NCBI RefSeq assembly: GCF_014649015.1
Contig: NZ_BMSF01000006.1
Coordinates: 124,001-188,000, forward strand
Length of the DNA: 64,000 nucleotides
Direction of reading: 5' to 3'
Source of the DNA: Streptomyces narbonensis
GTDB lineage: Bacteria > Actinomycetota > Actinomycetes > Streptomycetales > Streptomycetaceae
Made by a program: the position numbers and the translations under genes. Below the pieces are notes generated by a model. The model worked only from the letters and a program-made list of their open reading frames with translations, had not been told where the DNA came from and did no database searches. Shown here one piece after another: positions 1-8,206 of the stretch (the first letter of the stretch is position 1; every line of letters starts with the position of its first letter).

Positions 1-897
1 AACAATCAGGACCTCCTCACCATGTACCAGGGCGCTTCCGCCGACGGCGAGTGCCCGCTGGTCGTCGACTCGACCACCCCGTCGTGCGGCTCCAGCCGCT
101 TCGGCTGCTGGACGTGCACGCTGGTCGAGCAGGACAAGTCCATGACCGCGATGATTCAGAACGACGAGGAGAAGGAGTGGATGACTCCGCTCCTGCAACT
201 GCGAGACAAGCTCGACTCTCCTTTCGGTACTGTGGAGGACAAGGAAGACCCTGACTACCAGCCCGGCAAGAAGCTGCCTCACCCTCGGCCCGATAGGGCC
301 GCTCGCGACTTCCGCCGGATGAACGGTCAGGTCAATCTCTTCACTCGCCGCAGCGATGGCAAGGAAGTAGCTGTCCACGGTCCCTATCTTCAGAAGTTTC
401 GGCAGGAGTGGCTTGAGGAGCTACTCACCGCGCAGACCTGGATCAGATCCCATGCCCCCGAGCACGTCCGCCACATCGAGCTGATCACTCTCGACGAGCT
501 CCACGAGATCCGACGTATCTGGGTCTTCGATAAGCATGAGGTCGAGGACACTCTGCCGGATATCTACAAGAAGGCCACCGGCGAGGACTTCCCTGGCGGC
601 CCGCTCGACGAACAGCTCGTCATGGGTGCCGAGGAGATGGAACTTCTTAGGGAGCTCTGCGATGGGGACGAGCTGCACTACGACATGGTGCGCGAGCTGC
701 TGTCGGTGGAGCGCAAGTACCGCACAATGACGCGGCGTTCCGGCCTCTTCAAGGCGCTCGAAGACGCCGTCCAGAAGGGCTTCTACGACGGTCACGACGA
801 CGCCGTCTCATTCGCGCAGCGCAAGAAGAAGTGGCGCGATGACGTAGCGACCAACCCGACTCTGGATGAAGAGACCGACATCGATGCTCCTGCGTAA
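1..897 (+). CDS. dndC: DndC, DNA phosphorothioation sulfurtransferase (5' end outside window)
   Basis: C-terminal part of DndC, the PAPS-reductase-like ATP pyrophosphatase and iron-sulfur protein that helps move sulfur into the DNA backbone. The frame is open from base 1, so the first codons belong to a gene that starts to the left. The recognisable piece is the cysteine cluster PSCGSSRFGCWTC near the left edge, preceded by ECPLVVD, which is typical of DndC and is thought to bind the Fe-S cluster. A charged tail rich in EEK and DDA follows. The end overlaps the start of dndD, as in other dndBCDE operons. dndB, and dndA if linked, would be expected to the left. The family call rests on remembered DndC patterns and the order with dndD and dndE. 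Confidence 0.9.
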   Translation, partial: NNQDLLTMYQGASADGECPLVVDSTTPSCGSSRFGCWTCTLVEQDKSMTAMIQNDEEKEWMTPLLQLRDKLDSPFGTVEDKEDPDYQPGKKLPHPRPDRAARDFRRMNGQVNLFTRRSDGKEVAVHGPYLQKFRQEWLEELLTAQTWIRSHAPEHVRHIELITLDELHEIRRIWVFDKHEVEDTLPDIYKKATGEDFPGGPLDEQLVMGAEEMELLRELCDGDELHYDMVRELLSVERKYRTMTRRSGLFKALEDAVQKGFYDGHDDAVSFAQRKKKWRDDVATNPTLDEETDIDAPA

Positions 898-2908
898 GAT
901 CATCCTCGAAGAGTTCGGGGCCTACCGGGGTAAGCAGTCGCTTGACCTCACCGTGAAGAAGGATAAGCCGATCATCCTGATCGGCGGTCTCAACGGCTGT
1001 GGTAAAACGACCCTGCTTGACGCCATCCAACTGGCCCTATATGGCCCGCGTGCCAGGTGTAGCGGCAGGGGCAGCAAGGCATACGACACCTATCTGCGCG
1101 AGAGCATCAATCGACAGCACGATCCTGCCCGCGGCTCCGCAGTAACCCTGGAGTTCACCGTAACGGTGGATGGTAAGGAGCACTACTACAAGGTTGTTCG
1201 TAGCTGGCGCATCAGCGGCAAGACTCTGAAGGAGTTCCTCAACGTCTTCGTCGACGAGGAGTACGACGACGCCAAGCCCGCCCGCTTTGCTCAGCCGGAC
1301 ACCAAGTTCAGCAAGATGCTCAGCGAGGGCTGGGCGGACCACGTGGAGGACTTGCTCCCACTCGAGGTCGCCTCGCTGTCCTTCTTCGACGGCGAGAAGA
1401 TTGAATCCCTCGCCGATCCCGAGCGGGCGGCTTCGGTCATCGAGTCTGCGGTGCACTCCTTGCTCGGTGTGAGCACCGTGCAGCAGCTCCGTACAGACCT
1501 GCTTGCGCTCCAGCGACGTCAGAAACTGTCTGACGAGGAACAGCACCTGATGGACAACATCCATGCGCAGGAGAAAGAGCGCGACGCCGTGCAGGCGGAG
1601 CTGGAGACGGCTGTCCAGGGCCTGGCGCAGCGCAAGACCGAGCTCGGCAAAGCGAAGCGCACTCTCGAGACTCTGGAGCGGGAGTTCGAGAAGGAAGGCG
1701 GCGGCTTGTTCGAGCGCCGCATCGAGATCGAGCAGGATCGCAAGCGGGCTTCCGAGCGACTCGCTGAACTCCGCGCTTCCCTGAACCAGATTGCCGCCGG
1801 GCCGCTCCCTCTGCTGATGATGAGCTCGCAGCTTAGGGAGGTCCACGAGCAGGCCAAACGCGAGCAGTCGGCCGCCGAAGCCGGCCAGGTCCTCAACGTC
1901 CTGGAAGAGCGCGACCAGTGGTTGCTCGACTTCCTCCCCGAGGATGCACGGGACGCGGTCGTAAGGAAACTCGAGGAAGACCGGACTAAGCGGTCCAAGT
2001 CCACCGCCCTGAAGGTGGACTTCGGCCTTCCCCACGATGCCCTGGCTCAGCTGACAGTGCTGGATGAAGTTCTGGTACGGGACAAGACCCGAGCGACCGA
2101 ACTCCTGGCACTCACCGCTACCGCCGCTGAGGAACTTGACCAGTTGGACCGTCAGCTGGCCGGTGTCCCTGAGCAGAGCAGGGTCGAGGCCATCCAACTC
2201 GCGCGTGAGGAGCAGCTCCAGGACTTCGCCCAGATCCAGGCCGCAGTCGCCCGTGACACTGAGCGAATCACAGAGCTGAAGAGGCGCCGAGAGCACGTCA
2301 CCGCGGCACTGGAACGAGCCCACAACGACTTCGTACGGACGAAGGTCAAGGCGGAAGAAGTCGAGCGGATCATCAAATACTCCGAGAAGGCCCGTGGCAC
2401 TCTGGAGCGCTTCGGTGAAGCACTGCTTCAGCGGCACATCAGCCGACTCGAAGTCGCCATGCTTCAAAGCTTCAAGGAGCTCATGCGCAAGCAGGGCCTG
2501 GTCCAAGACCTGCGCATCGACACCGACAAGTTCACGTTGGCCCTCACCGACTCCGAAGGCGCACCGATCGACCCGGGCCGTCTCAGCGCCGGCGAGCGTC
2601 AGCTCCTGGCGGTCTCTCTCCTCTGGGGGCTAATGAAGGTTGCGGGGAACCGTCTCCCCAGTGTCATCGATACCCCGCTCGGCCGCCTCGACAGCCGCCA
2701 CCGTGAACACCTCGTGGACCGCTACTTCCCGCACGCCAGTGAACAGGTCCTCCTCTTGTCCACTGACGAGGAGATTGACGAGTACCTGTTGGGCCGCCTC
2801 AAGAGGTCCGTCGCCCACACCTACACCCTGGTCCACGACGACACGAACTTCACCACCAACGTCGTCGAGGGCTACTGGTGGAACGCAGGAGCCTCGCATG
2901 TCGCTTGA
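884..2908 (+). CDS. dndD: DndD, SMC/Rad50-like ATPase of DNA phosphorothioation
   Basis: A 674-residue ATPase required for sulfur modification of DNA, thought to alter DNA structure or nick it during sulfur transfer. Visible parts are a Walker A GGLNGCGKTT near residue 40, the DndD-typical FFDGEKIE box, long coiled-coil-like charged stretches in the middle, an ABC signature LSAGERQLL, and a Walker B VIDTPLGRLD near the C-terminus. I chose the ATG at 884 (MLLRKIILEEFGAYRG), because ABC-type SMC proteins of this family begin with this strand. An upstream in-frame ATG at 866 adds only MKRPTS. It overlaps dndC by 14 bases and dndE by 11, so translation is probably coupled. Confidence 0.93.
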   Translation: MLLRKIILEEFGAYRGKQSLDLTVKKDKPIILIGGLNGCGKTTLLDAIQLALYGPRARCSGRGSKAYDTYLRESINRQHDPARGSAVTLEFTVTVDGKEHYYKVVRSWRISGKTLKEFLNVFVDEEYDDAKPARFAQPDTKFSKMLSEGWADHVEDLLPLEVASLSFFDGEKIESLADPERAASVIESAVHSLLGVSTVQQLRTDLLALQRRQKLSDEEQHLMDNIHAQEKERDAVQAELETAVQGLAQRKTELGKAKRTLETLEREFEKEGGGLFERRIEIEQDRKRASERLAELRASLNQIAAGPLPLLMMSSQLREVHEQAKREQSAAEAGQVLNVLEERDQWLLDFLPEDARDAVVRKLEEDRTKRSKSTALKVDFGLPHDALAQLTVLDEVLVRDKTRATELLALTATAAEELDQLDRQLAGVPEQSRVEAIQLAREEQLQDFAQIQAAVARDTERITELKRRREHVTAALERAHNDFVRTKVKAEEVERIIKYSEKARGTLERFGEALLQRHISRLEVAMLQSFKELMRKQGLVQDLRIDTDKFTLALTDSEGAPIDPGRLSAGERQLLAVSLLWGLMKVAGNRLPSVIDTPLGRLDSRHREHLVDRYFPHASEQVLLLSTDEEIDEYLLGRLKRSVAHTYTLVHDDTNFTTNVVEGYWWNAGASHVA

Positions 2909-3278
2909 TACCGTCCGCCTGTCCCAGCCGGCCCGCGATCGACTTGTTCGGCTGAAGCGCACCACCGGCATCACGCAGTGGAACGTCCTCTGCCGCTGGG
3001 CTCTCGCGCTCTCCTTGAACGATCCGTCAACGCCACTGGTCAAGGACATCGTCGCTGACTCCAACGTTGAGATGACGTGGAAGACTTTTGGCGGTCAGCA
3101 CGGTGCCATTTACCTGGCGCTACTCAAGCAGCGTTGCGTCTCGGATGGTGACGAGCCCACTGACGAGAACGTTGCCCGGGCTTTGATGGTGCATCTGCAT
3201 CGAGGCATCGGGTACCTCGGAGGGCAGAAGGAACTGACAACCGTTGAGGGCTTGATCGGATCGGTGGCTGCTGTCTGA
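2898..3278 (+). CDS. dndE: DndE, DNA sulfur modification protein
   Basis: A 126-residue protein matching DndE in size, position and sequence style: start MSLDTVRLSQPARDRLVRLK, with GITQWNVLCRWA and the late RGIGYL. DndE proteins form small oligomers that bind nicked double-stranded DNA in the phosphorothioation complex. The ATG at 2898 lies inside the end of dndD, so it is the last gene of the dnd operon. A hairpin terminator follows at once. No restriction gene follows on this strand; the candidate effectors are on the opposite strand. Confidence 0.9.
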   Translation: MSLDTVRLSQPARDRLVRLKRTTGITQWNVLCRWALALSLNDPSTPLVKDIVADSNVEMTWKTFGGQHGAIYLALLKQRCVSDGDEPTDENVARALMVHLHRGIGYLGGQKELTTVEGLIGSVAAV

Positions 3279-3293
3279 TCACCTGGTATCGGT

Positions 3294-3328
3294 GGGGCGG
3301 GCGTAGCACTTCCCGCTGCTCCCGCCCC
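3294..3328. terminator. Shared hairpin between convergent dnd and effector operons
   Basis: GGGGCGGG at 3294-3301 pairs with CCCGCCCC at 3321-3328. The hairpin sits in the 59-base gap between dndE and the end of the opposing operon, so it can end transcription from both sides. There is no U tract, as is usual in Streptomyces. Confidence 0.6.
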
Positions 3329-3337
3329 GCTGCCGTG

Positions 3338-3808
3338 CTACAAGGACCACTGGAGATCGGCCGCCTGCAACAAGGCGGAGACGTCGTCCTCCTCCCTCGG
3401 AGCCGCGAGTGCATCCATGACGAGATTGCCTACGATCAGCACTAGGTCACGACTGCCGCTAGAGTTGATCTCTCCTCGGATGATGTTGAGGCCGCCGTTG
3501 GCGTACTCCTCGAAGATCCGGATGCGCTCGTTTTGCCGCTCGTCAGCAAGGATCTTCGGATCGTCTGTTATCTCTGCTGCAGCGATCATGTCGATTAGCA
3601 CGTCACCGTATTGGCGGCCTTCCATCAGAGCCAGACGGATCGGTTCGCCTTGCTTGTCGAAGTTCTCGCGCCTGTCCTTGCGTCGGCCAAGCGCAGCGGC
3701 GAACATCAGCGCATCGACCATTGCGCGGAACGGTCCATCTTTGCTAGTCAGGTCGTTCAACAGCTGTTCGTGCTCTGCGGGCCTCCGGAAGCGGTCCTCG
3801 GTTGCCAT
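3338..3808 (-). CDS. Dnd system-associated protein 4-like
   Basis: A 156-residue protein with the pattern of the family named Dnd system-associated protein 4: an N-terminal FRRPAEHEQLLNDL, then VDALMFAAALGRRKDRR and GEPIRLALM, and a leucine-rich C-terminus. It has no catalytic motif that I recognise. It is the last gene of a five-gene operon and starts at the stop codon of the ATPase gene (TGATG, one-base overlap), so the two are likely made together. Its family is linked to dnd loci, which supports a role in the restriction half of the system, perhaps as an adaptor. The family name is from memory and needs a profile search. Confidence 0.7.
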   Translation of the reverse strand: MATEDRFRRPAEHEQLLNDLTSKDGPFRAMVDALMFAAALGRRKDRRENFDKQGEPIRLALMEGRQYGDVLIDMIAAAEITDDPKILADERQNERIRIFEEYANGGLNIIRGEINSSGSRDLVLIVGNLVMDALAAPREEDDVSALLQAADLQWSL

Positions 3809-5862
3809 CAGACGTTCACCTCTTCCAGGAGGGTGTGCTCGAACTCGCCGTGTGTGACGTATGGGACAGCCCGGTTGTTGATCGCGATCGTCTCTTCTTC
3901 AGCATTCCTGTTCGGCGTTACTGATCGGAGCACGTACATGCGTGTTGCAGCACCCTGAAGGTTTGCCATGACGTTCCCGCGGGACTGTGATTGCGAGAGG
4001 AGAGTCACGATCTGTGACGTGAGCTGGGGCAATGCCCGAGAGATCTCCTCCTGATAGGTGAGGTCGAGGCTGCCGAATGGGGCGTCCATGACTACCGGAT
4101 AGATGCCGCCCTCTCCGAGGATCTCTTCGCTGGACTTACCCTTCCGATCATGGATCTGCTTCGCAACCTCGGAGACAGCGCCGACGAAGGAAAGGCCAAG
4201 GACCTGGTTCTCACCGGTGCTGCGGATGGCGATTCCCGCTGAGGATTTCAGCAGCAGCTCGAACGTGTCAGTGAGTTCCGGCGTGTATGACTTGATGAAA
4301 ATGCGAGAGAATACCTCTCTGACCTTAGCATCGAGCTGCTGGCGCACTTCTTCCGTCTTCAGCTCCAAGACGTTGCGGAAGGCATCAAGAACCTCGTTGA
4401 CGAGATTGACTTGACGCTGGACTCGGCGTGACGCCTCGTCCGCAACCTGGGCGCCGTGGAAGCGTCTCTTGACCGTATCGATCTGCTTGTCGATCTCGAC
4501 GATTTCTTCTTCGAGGCGTCGGTGGGTGGACAGGGCGTCGATGCGCTTTTCGTCGTACTCTCTGCGCCCCTGCTCCAGGCGCTGGACATCCTGGACGTCG
4601 ACGCCATCGAGCTGGCGGTCGATCTCGCTCTTCTCTGCGTCGAGGCGGGCGATGCTGTCTTCAGACGCCTGAATGTCTTGGGTCGCCTGCTTGAGCTCTT
4701 CCAACAGAGCACGGCGTGCCTCGCCAAGATGCTTCATCTGGCCACTCACGTACATCCAGCGGCTTTCGACATCGGCGAGTCCGGCGTTGTAGCGGCGCTT
4801 GTCCAGCTCCTCATAGGCGGGCGTACCGGGAGGTACCGGTGTCCCACACATGCAGGATCCTTCTTCCAACAGGCCGTCGATGAAGTCTCGCTGGATGCCT
4901 GCGGGGAGCTCTCGGCGGCGGCGCATGCCCTCCGCGAGTTCGATTACGGTGGCATCGATGCCACCTGTAAAGGCGAGGAAGCCTGCCTTGGAGAGCAGTT
5001 CGCGCTTGCGGGCTTGGCGTATCTGCCGCTGCTCGACCGCCTCGCTGATCTGTTTCTCGATCTTCTGACGTGCGCGCTGCATAGGAGCCGCTTGCTCATT
5101 GTCGCGAAGCGCCCGCTCCATTACTTCTACCTGCGCCTTGTAACTGCTGATGTCCTTAGAGACCTTGAGTGCATGGTTGCGGATGTCCAGCTTCCGCTGC
5201 TCAAGGCCGTCCTGTTCGTCACGCAGTGCCTGTAGGCGCGTGTCGCCGTCCTTGCCGATCTCTCGAGCCAGTCGCTTGGCAGCTGCCGGCAAGTGGTCGG
5301 TGATGGCGCGCTCGATAGATTCAAGCCCCAGCAAGGTCTTGATAGCCCGCTTGACCTGGTCGTTGTTCTCGTCAGTGGTGAACATCTTCTCCATGCGCTC
5401 ACCATTGAAGAAGAAGAACCGCCGCAGACCTTCGGGAAGGATTTTCTCGATGCGATCCTGGCCATTCTCGATCTTGACACTCTGACCGTGCCGGACCTCA
5501 TTCACGACGAGGCGGGGTACTACGGCACTCTGCTCGTCGGCATCTTTCACCACGGACACCTCACGCAGGACGGAGAACACTGCACCGTCGTGCTCGAACT
5601 CCAACTTCACGGAAGCGCTGACTGGTACTCCGAAGGATGTGTCTGCCCAAGCCTGGTCGTGGATGACACGCTGTTGCTGCTCCACATCGTCGGAGAATGT
5701 GCCGTACAACGCCCAAGTGAAAGCGTTGAGCAAGGTCGTCTTTCCAGCACCGTTGTTACCGAAGATCAGGACAGCCGGCCTGCCGTCGTCAACGCTGAGG
5801 TCGAGGACCTGGCGACCATAGAAAGCCCGGAAGTTGTCCAGGGTGAGCTTCAGTAGCCTCAC
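3808..5862 (-). CDS. DndD-like SMC/Rad50-family ATPase
   Basis: A 684-residue ATPase resembling DndD but distinct from the dndD at 884-2908. Visible are Walker A GNNGAGKTT (residues 35-43), the FFFNGERMEK box (149-158), two long coiled-coil arms, a short cysteine turn SCMCGTP (C337 and C339) at the arm tip where Rad50 has its zinc hook, a degenerate signature region GENQVLGLSF, and Walker B VVMDAPFGSLD. The start is GTG at 5862, inside the stop of the 54-residue gene upstream (GTGA overlap). As part of the operon opposing dndCDE it probably senses or loads onto DNA for the effector nuclease. It could instead be a second modification ATPase, but the gene set around it makes the effector role more likely. 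Confidence 0.85.
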   Translation of the reverse strand: MRLLKLTLDNFRAFYGRQVLDLSVDDGRPAVLIFGNNGAGKTTLLNAFTWALYGTFSDDVEQQQRVIHDQAWADTSFGVPVSASVKLEFEHDGAVFSVLREVSVVKDADEQSAVVPRLVVNEVRHGQSVKIENGQDRIEKILPEGLRRFFFFNGERMEKMFTTDENNDQVKRAIKTLLGLESIERAITDHLPAAAKRLAREIGKDGDTRLQALRDEQDGLEQRKLDIRNHALKVSKDISSYKAQVEVMERALRDNEQAAPMQRARQKIEKQISEAVEQRQIRQARKRELLSKAGFLAFTGGIDATVIELAEGMRRRRELPAGIQRDFIDGLLEEGSCMCGTPVPPGTPAYEELDKRRYNAGLADVESRWMYVSGQMKHLGEARRALLEELKQATQDIQASEDSIARLDAEKSEIDRQLDGVDVQDVQRLEQGRREYDEKRIDALSTHRRLEEEIVEIDKQIDTVKRRFHGAQVADEASRRVQRQVNLVNEVLDAFRNVLELKTEEVRQQLDAKVREVFSRIFIKSYTPELTDTFELLLKSSAGIAIRSTGENQVLGLSFVGAVSEVAKQIHDRKGKSSEEILGEGGIYPVVMDAPFGSLDLTYQEEISRALPQLTSQIVTLLSQSQSRGNVMANLQGAATRMYVLRSVTPNRNAEEETIAINNRAVPYVTHGEFEHTLLEEVNV

Positions 5863-6023
5863 TTGGCGAGCTCCTTAGCGGCCTCAACAACCTTAGAAAC
5901 CAGGATTGTTGGACTCTTGATGTGAAGGTTCTCTCGCTCGAGCTCCAAGACGCGCTTGGCAAGCTTCATACCCTCAGGTGACAACTCGTTTAGGATGTCC
6001 TGTGCCGTCTGATGATCATTCAA
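5859..6023 (-). CDS. 54-residue protein of the phosphorothioation-linked operon
   Basis: A short reading frame between the helicase and ATPase genes. It starts with TTG at 6023, preceded by AGGAG six bases upstream, and ends in TGA that overlaps the GTG of the ATPase gene. The protein begins MNDHQTAQDILNELSPEG, continues with a lysine- and glutamate-rich amphipathic stretch, and ends VVEAAKELAK. It looks wholly helical. I do not recognise a family. The tight spacing on both sides, the good ribosome site and the stop/start overlap argue that it is real. A role as a small adaptor or antitoxin-like partner of the neighbouring ATPase is a guess. Confidence 0.7.
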   Translation of the reverse strand: MNDHQTAQDILNELSPEGMKLAKRVLELERENLHIKSPTILVSKVVEAAKELAK

Positions 6024-6061
6024 CGGAAACTCCTAATGCGTGGTACAGCGGAATTGGTTGG

Positions 6062-8206
6062 TTATATGTCAAGCAGTCCGTAGCGGACGCGCAGTGGGCG
6101 CAGAATGTCGAGTGTTTCGGCCTCATTCACCGCGAGGCGAGCGAACTCGGTTACCCGAGTCAATTCGCGGGCGACCATGCGACGCTCGGTCTCACGGTTA
6201 ATGCCGACTGCGTCATCGGGAGGTACGACGATGAAATCGATGATGTCCGCGAAGTCCTTACCCGGGGCCTGGCGGAGAACCCGGCCGCGTCTTTGGATGA
6301 ACTGGCGGGGATTCGATGAACTGGCCAGGAGGTACGCGGTGCGGGCAGCCGGAACATCGACACCCTCGTCGAGGCATCGCATCGACACCACAATTTGGAG
6401 GTCTCGGTTGCCGAACCGTGTTAGGACTTCCTTCCGCTCTGGTCGCTTGGTCTCTGAGACATAGCGGGCGGCAGGCATGCGGAGTTGGTTACCGACAAGG
6501 TCCATGGCTAGATCGAGTTGGGAAGGCTCCTCAGCCTCGCCGCTCTCGTGCGAGAGCGGGTGACTGCCCTCGGCACAGTAGAGCAACTGGTACCAGTCGT
6601 CTTGTCGCTTCTCGATCTCTCGCTTCAGCGCCGGCAGCTTTGCACGTGCGTGCCCGAGGATGTTCGATCGCTTGCGGAGCAGGGCACCAAGCGGGCTGTC
6701 CTCGGCTGCCTCCTCGGTGAACTGTTGTGCCGAGAGGATCTTGGCAACCTTCTCGGTCACCTCAACGTACAGCTCGGTCTCCTCAGCATCGAGCTCGACG
6801 ATGACGGGCGTGTAGGTGTAGCGGCACAGTGCCCTTGCCTTGATGGCGTCGCCGATGCCCATCTCGAATACGACTTCACCGAAGTACTCGATCAGCGCGG
6901 CTGTACCATCATCGTCGAACCACCGCTCGGGAGTGGCGGAAAGACCGAGCCGGAACGTTGCGTTAGGCGGCAGCTTCGTCCGCAGACGCTTGGCGCCGAG
7001 GTTGTGCGCTTCATCAGCGACGATCAGCATCTGCCCCTTGTGCCGTTCGAGGATGCCTTGGAACGCAGTGTCGGCGAAGGTCTTGTTCGTCGTCACGATC
7101 ACACCGCCGGGGGCGCCTTTCAGGGCAAGCGCGTGGAGGAGATTCGAGGCACGTCCATACCAGGCGTCGGTTGACTCGTAGGCACGAATCGGTGTGACGC
7201 CGAATCTCTCGATGTCCTTCGACCACTGATCGACAAGGTGCTGATAGGGAGCGATCACCACGGTGAGTAGCGGCTGCTCCCTCTTCTGAAGGATCTTGGT
7301 GACCTGAGCCGCGGCAGCCAGCGCAGTAAGTGTCTTGCCCGTGCCTGTGGCCATGCGAAGGATGCCCCGGCATCCATGACTGAACCAGTTCTGTACCGCT
7401 TGCTTTTGGTAGCTTCGGACTTGCAGGTCTGCAGGGATCGTCAGCACGCCAGTACTGTCCTGGCGTGCCACCGAAATGGGCGCGCCGCTAGATGGGATGT
7501 CATCTGCCTCGCCCGGAACACTTGCCTCGCGTCTGCACCGCTCTACGACAACCTTCGCCGCATCGGTGAAGGGCACGATCCGCAGCTTCGGCGTCCGATC
7601 CTGCCAAAGGTCCTCGAAGTCCCGGCTGATGCGGAGCGCTCGTTCAGAGTCTCGCTCGTCCCAACTTCGGAAGACCTCGATTGACTCGAAATTGCCGATC
7701 AGACCCGAGAGTGTCTCGTTGGCACTTCCCTTGAATGCGACGACGTCCTGAGTATCCCGGAAGACCCCGATCTTCTCGTGGTACATGCCGACACGATTAC
7801 CGTCAGCCACATAGGCGAGCTTGATGTCGAGCCTGCCCTGTGCGATGAGCATCCCCAACTTGCCGACGCTCCTGGCCGCGCGCGGGTCTTGGACGGCGCG
7901 CTCCAGATCGCGGAGAGCGGCATTCTCTAGTACAGCGCGGAGCTCGTAGCCAGCTTCGATTTCGGCAATGTCATCGGGTTGGAGATAAGGAGAAGCGACT
8001 ATGCGCATCTTGCCGGCACGCTGGATGAAGTCATCCATGCCGCTTCCCAACACTGCGAGAGTACTCGCGGTGAAGTAGCCGACAGCTCGGTCGTACTGTC
8101 CCGCTACTACCAAGGAAGGGACGTAGAACTCGTTGACGACGTCGCTGCGGTCACTCCGATACTCGCTCCGAAGGTTGGCACCGCGGAGGGTGCGGATCTC
8201 AGACAT
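6062..8206 (-). CDS. PLD-like nuclease fused to SF2 (DEAH) helicase; probable phosphorothioation-linked restriction enzyme
   Basis: A 714-residue two-part protein. Residues about 20-200 look like a phospholipase-D-type nuclease: YDRAVGYF, then H143-x-K145, D151 and GSANE at 160-164, the usual HKD-like pattern. Residues about 260-660 are a superfamily II helicase with Walker A MATGTGKT (285-292), DEAH (398-401), SAT (423-425) and the arginine-finger box QRRGRVLR (638-645). Such PLD/helicase fusions occur in many restriction systems, and a DEAD-type family called DNA phosphorothioation system restriction enzyme is known to sit beside dnd genes. It starts one base before the stop of the upstream gene ends (TGATG). 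It probably cuts or unwinds unmodified DNA. Confidence 0.85.
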   Translation of the reverse strand: MSEIRTLRGANLRSEYRSDRSDVVNEFYVPSLVVAGQYDRAVGYFTASTLAVLGSGMDDFIQRAGKMRIVASPYLQPDDIAEIEAGYELRAVLENAALRDLERAVQDPRAARSVGKLGMLIAQGRLDIKLAYVADGNRVGMYHEKIGVFRDTQDVVAFKGSANETLSGLIGNFESIEVFRSWDERDSERALRISRDFEDLWQDRTPKLRIVPFTDAAKVVVERCRREASVPGEADDIPSSGAPISVARQDSTGVLTIPADLQVRSYQKQAVQNWFSHGCRGILRMATGTGKTLTALAAAAQVTKILQKREQPLLTVVIAPYQHLVDQWSKDIERFGVTPIRAYESTDAWYGRASNLLHALALKGAPGGVIVTTNKTFADTAFQGILERHKGQMLIVADEAHNLGAKRLRTKLPPNATFRLGLSATPERWFDDDGTAALIEYFGEVVFEMGIGDAIKARALCRYTYTPVIVELDAEETELYVEVTEKVAKILSAQQFTEEAAEDSPLGALLRKRSNILGHARAKLPALKREIEKRQDDWYQLLYCAEGSHPLSHESGEAEEPSQLDLAMDLVGNQLRMPAARYVSETKRPERKEVLTRFGNRDLQIVVSMRCLDEGVDVPAARTAYLLASSSNPRQFIQRRGRVLRQAPGKDFADIIDFIVVPPDDAVGINRETERRMVARELTRVTEFARLAVNEAETLDILRPLRVRYGLLDI

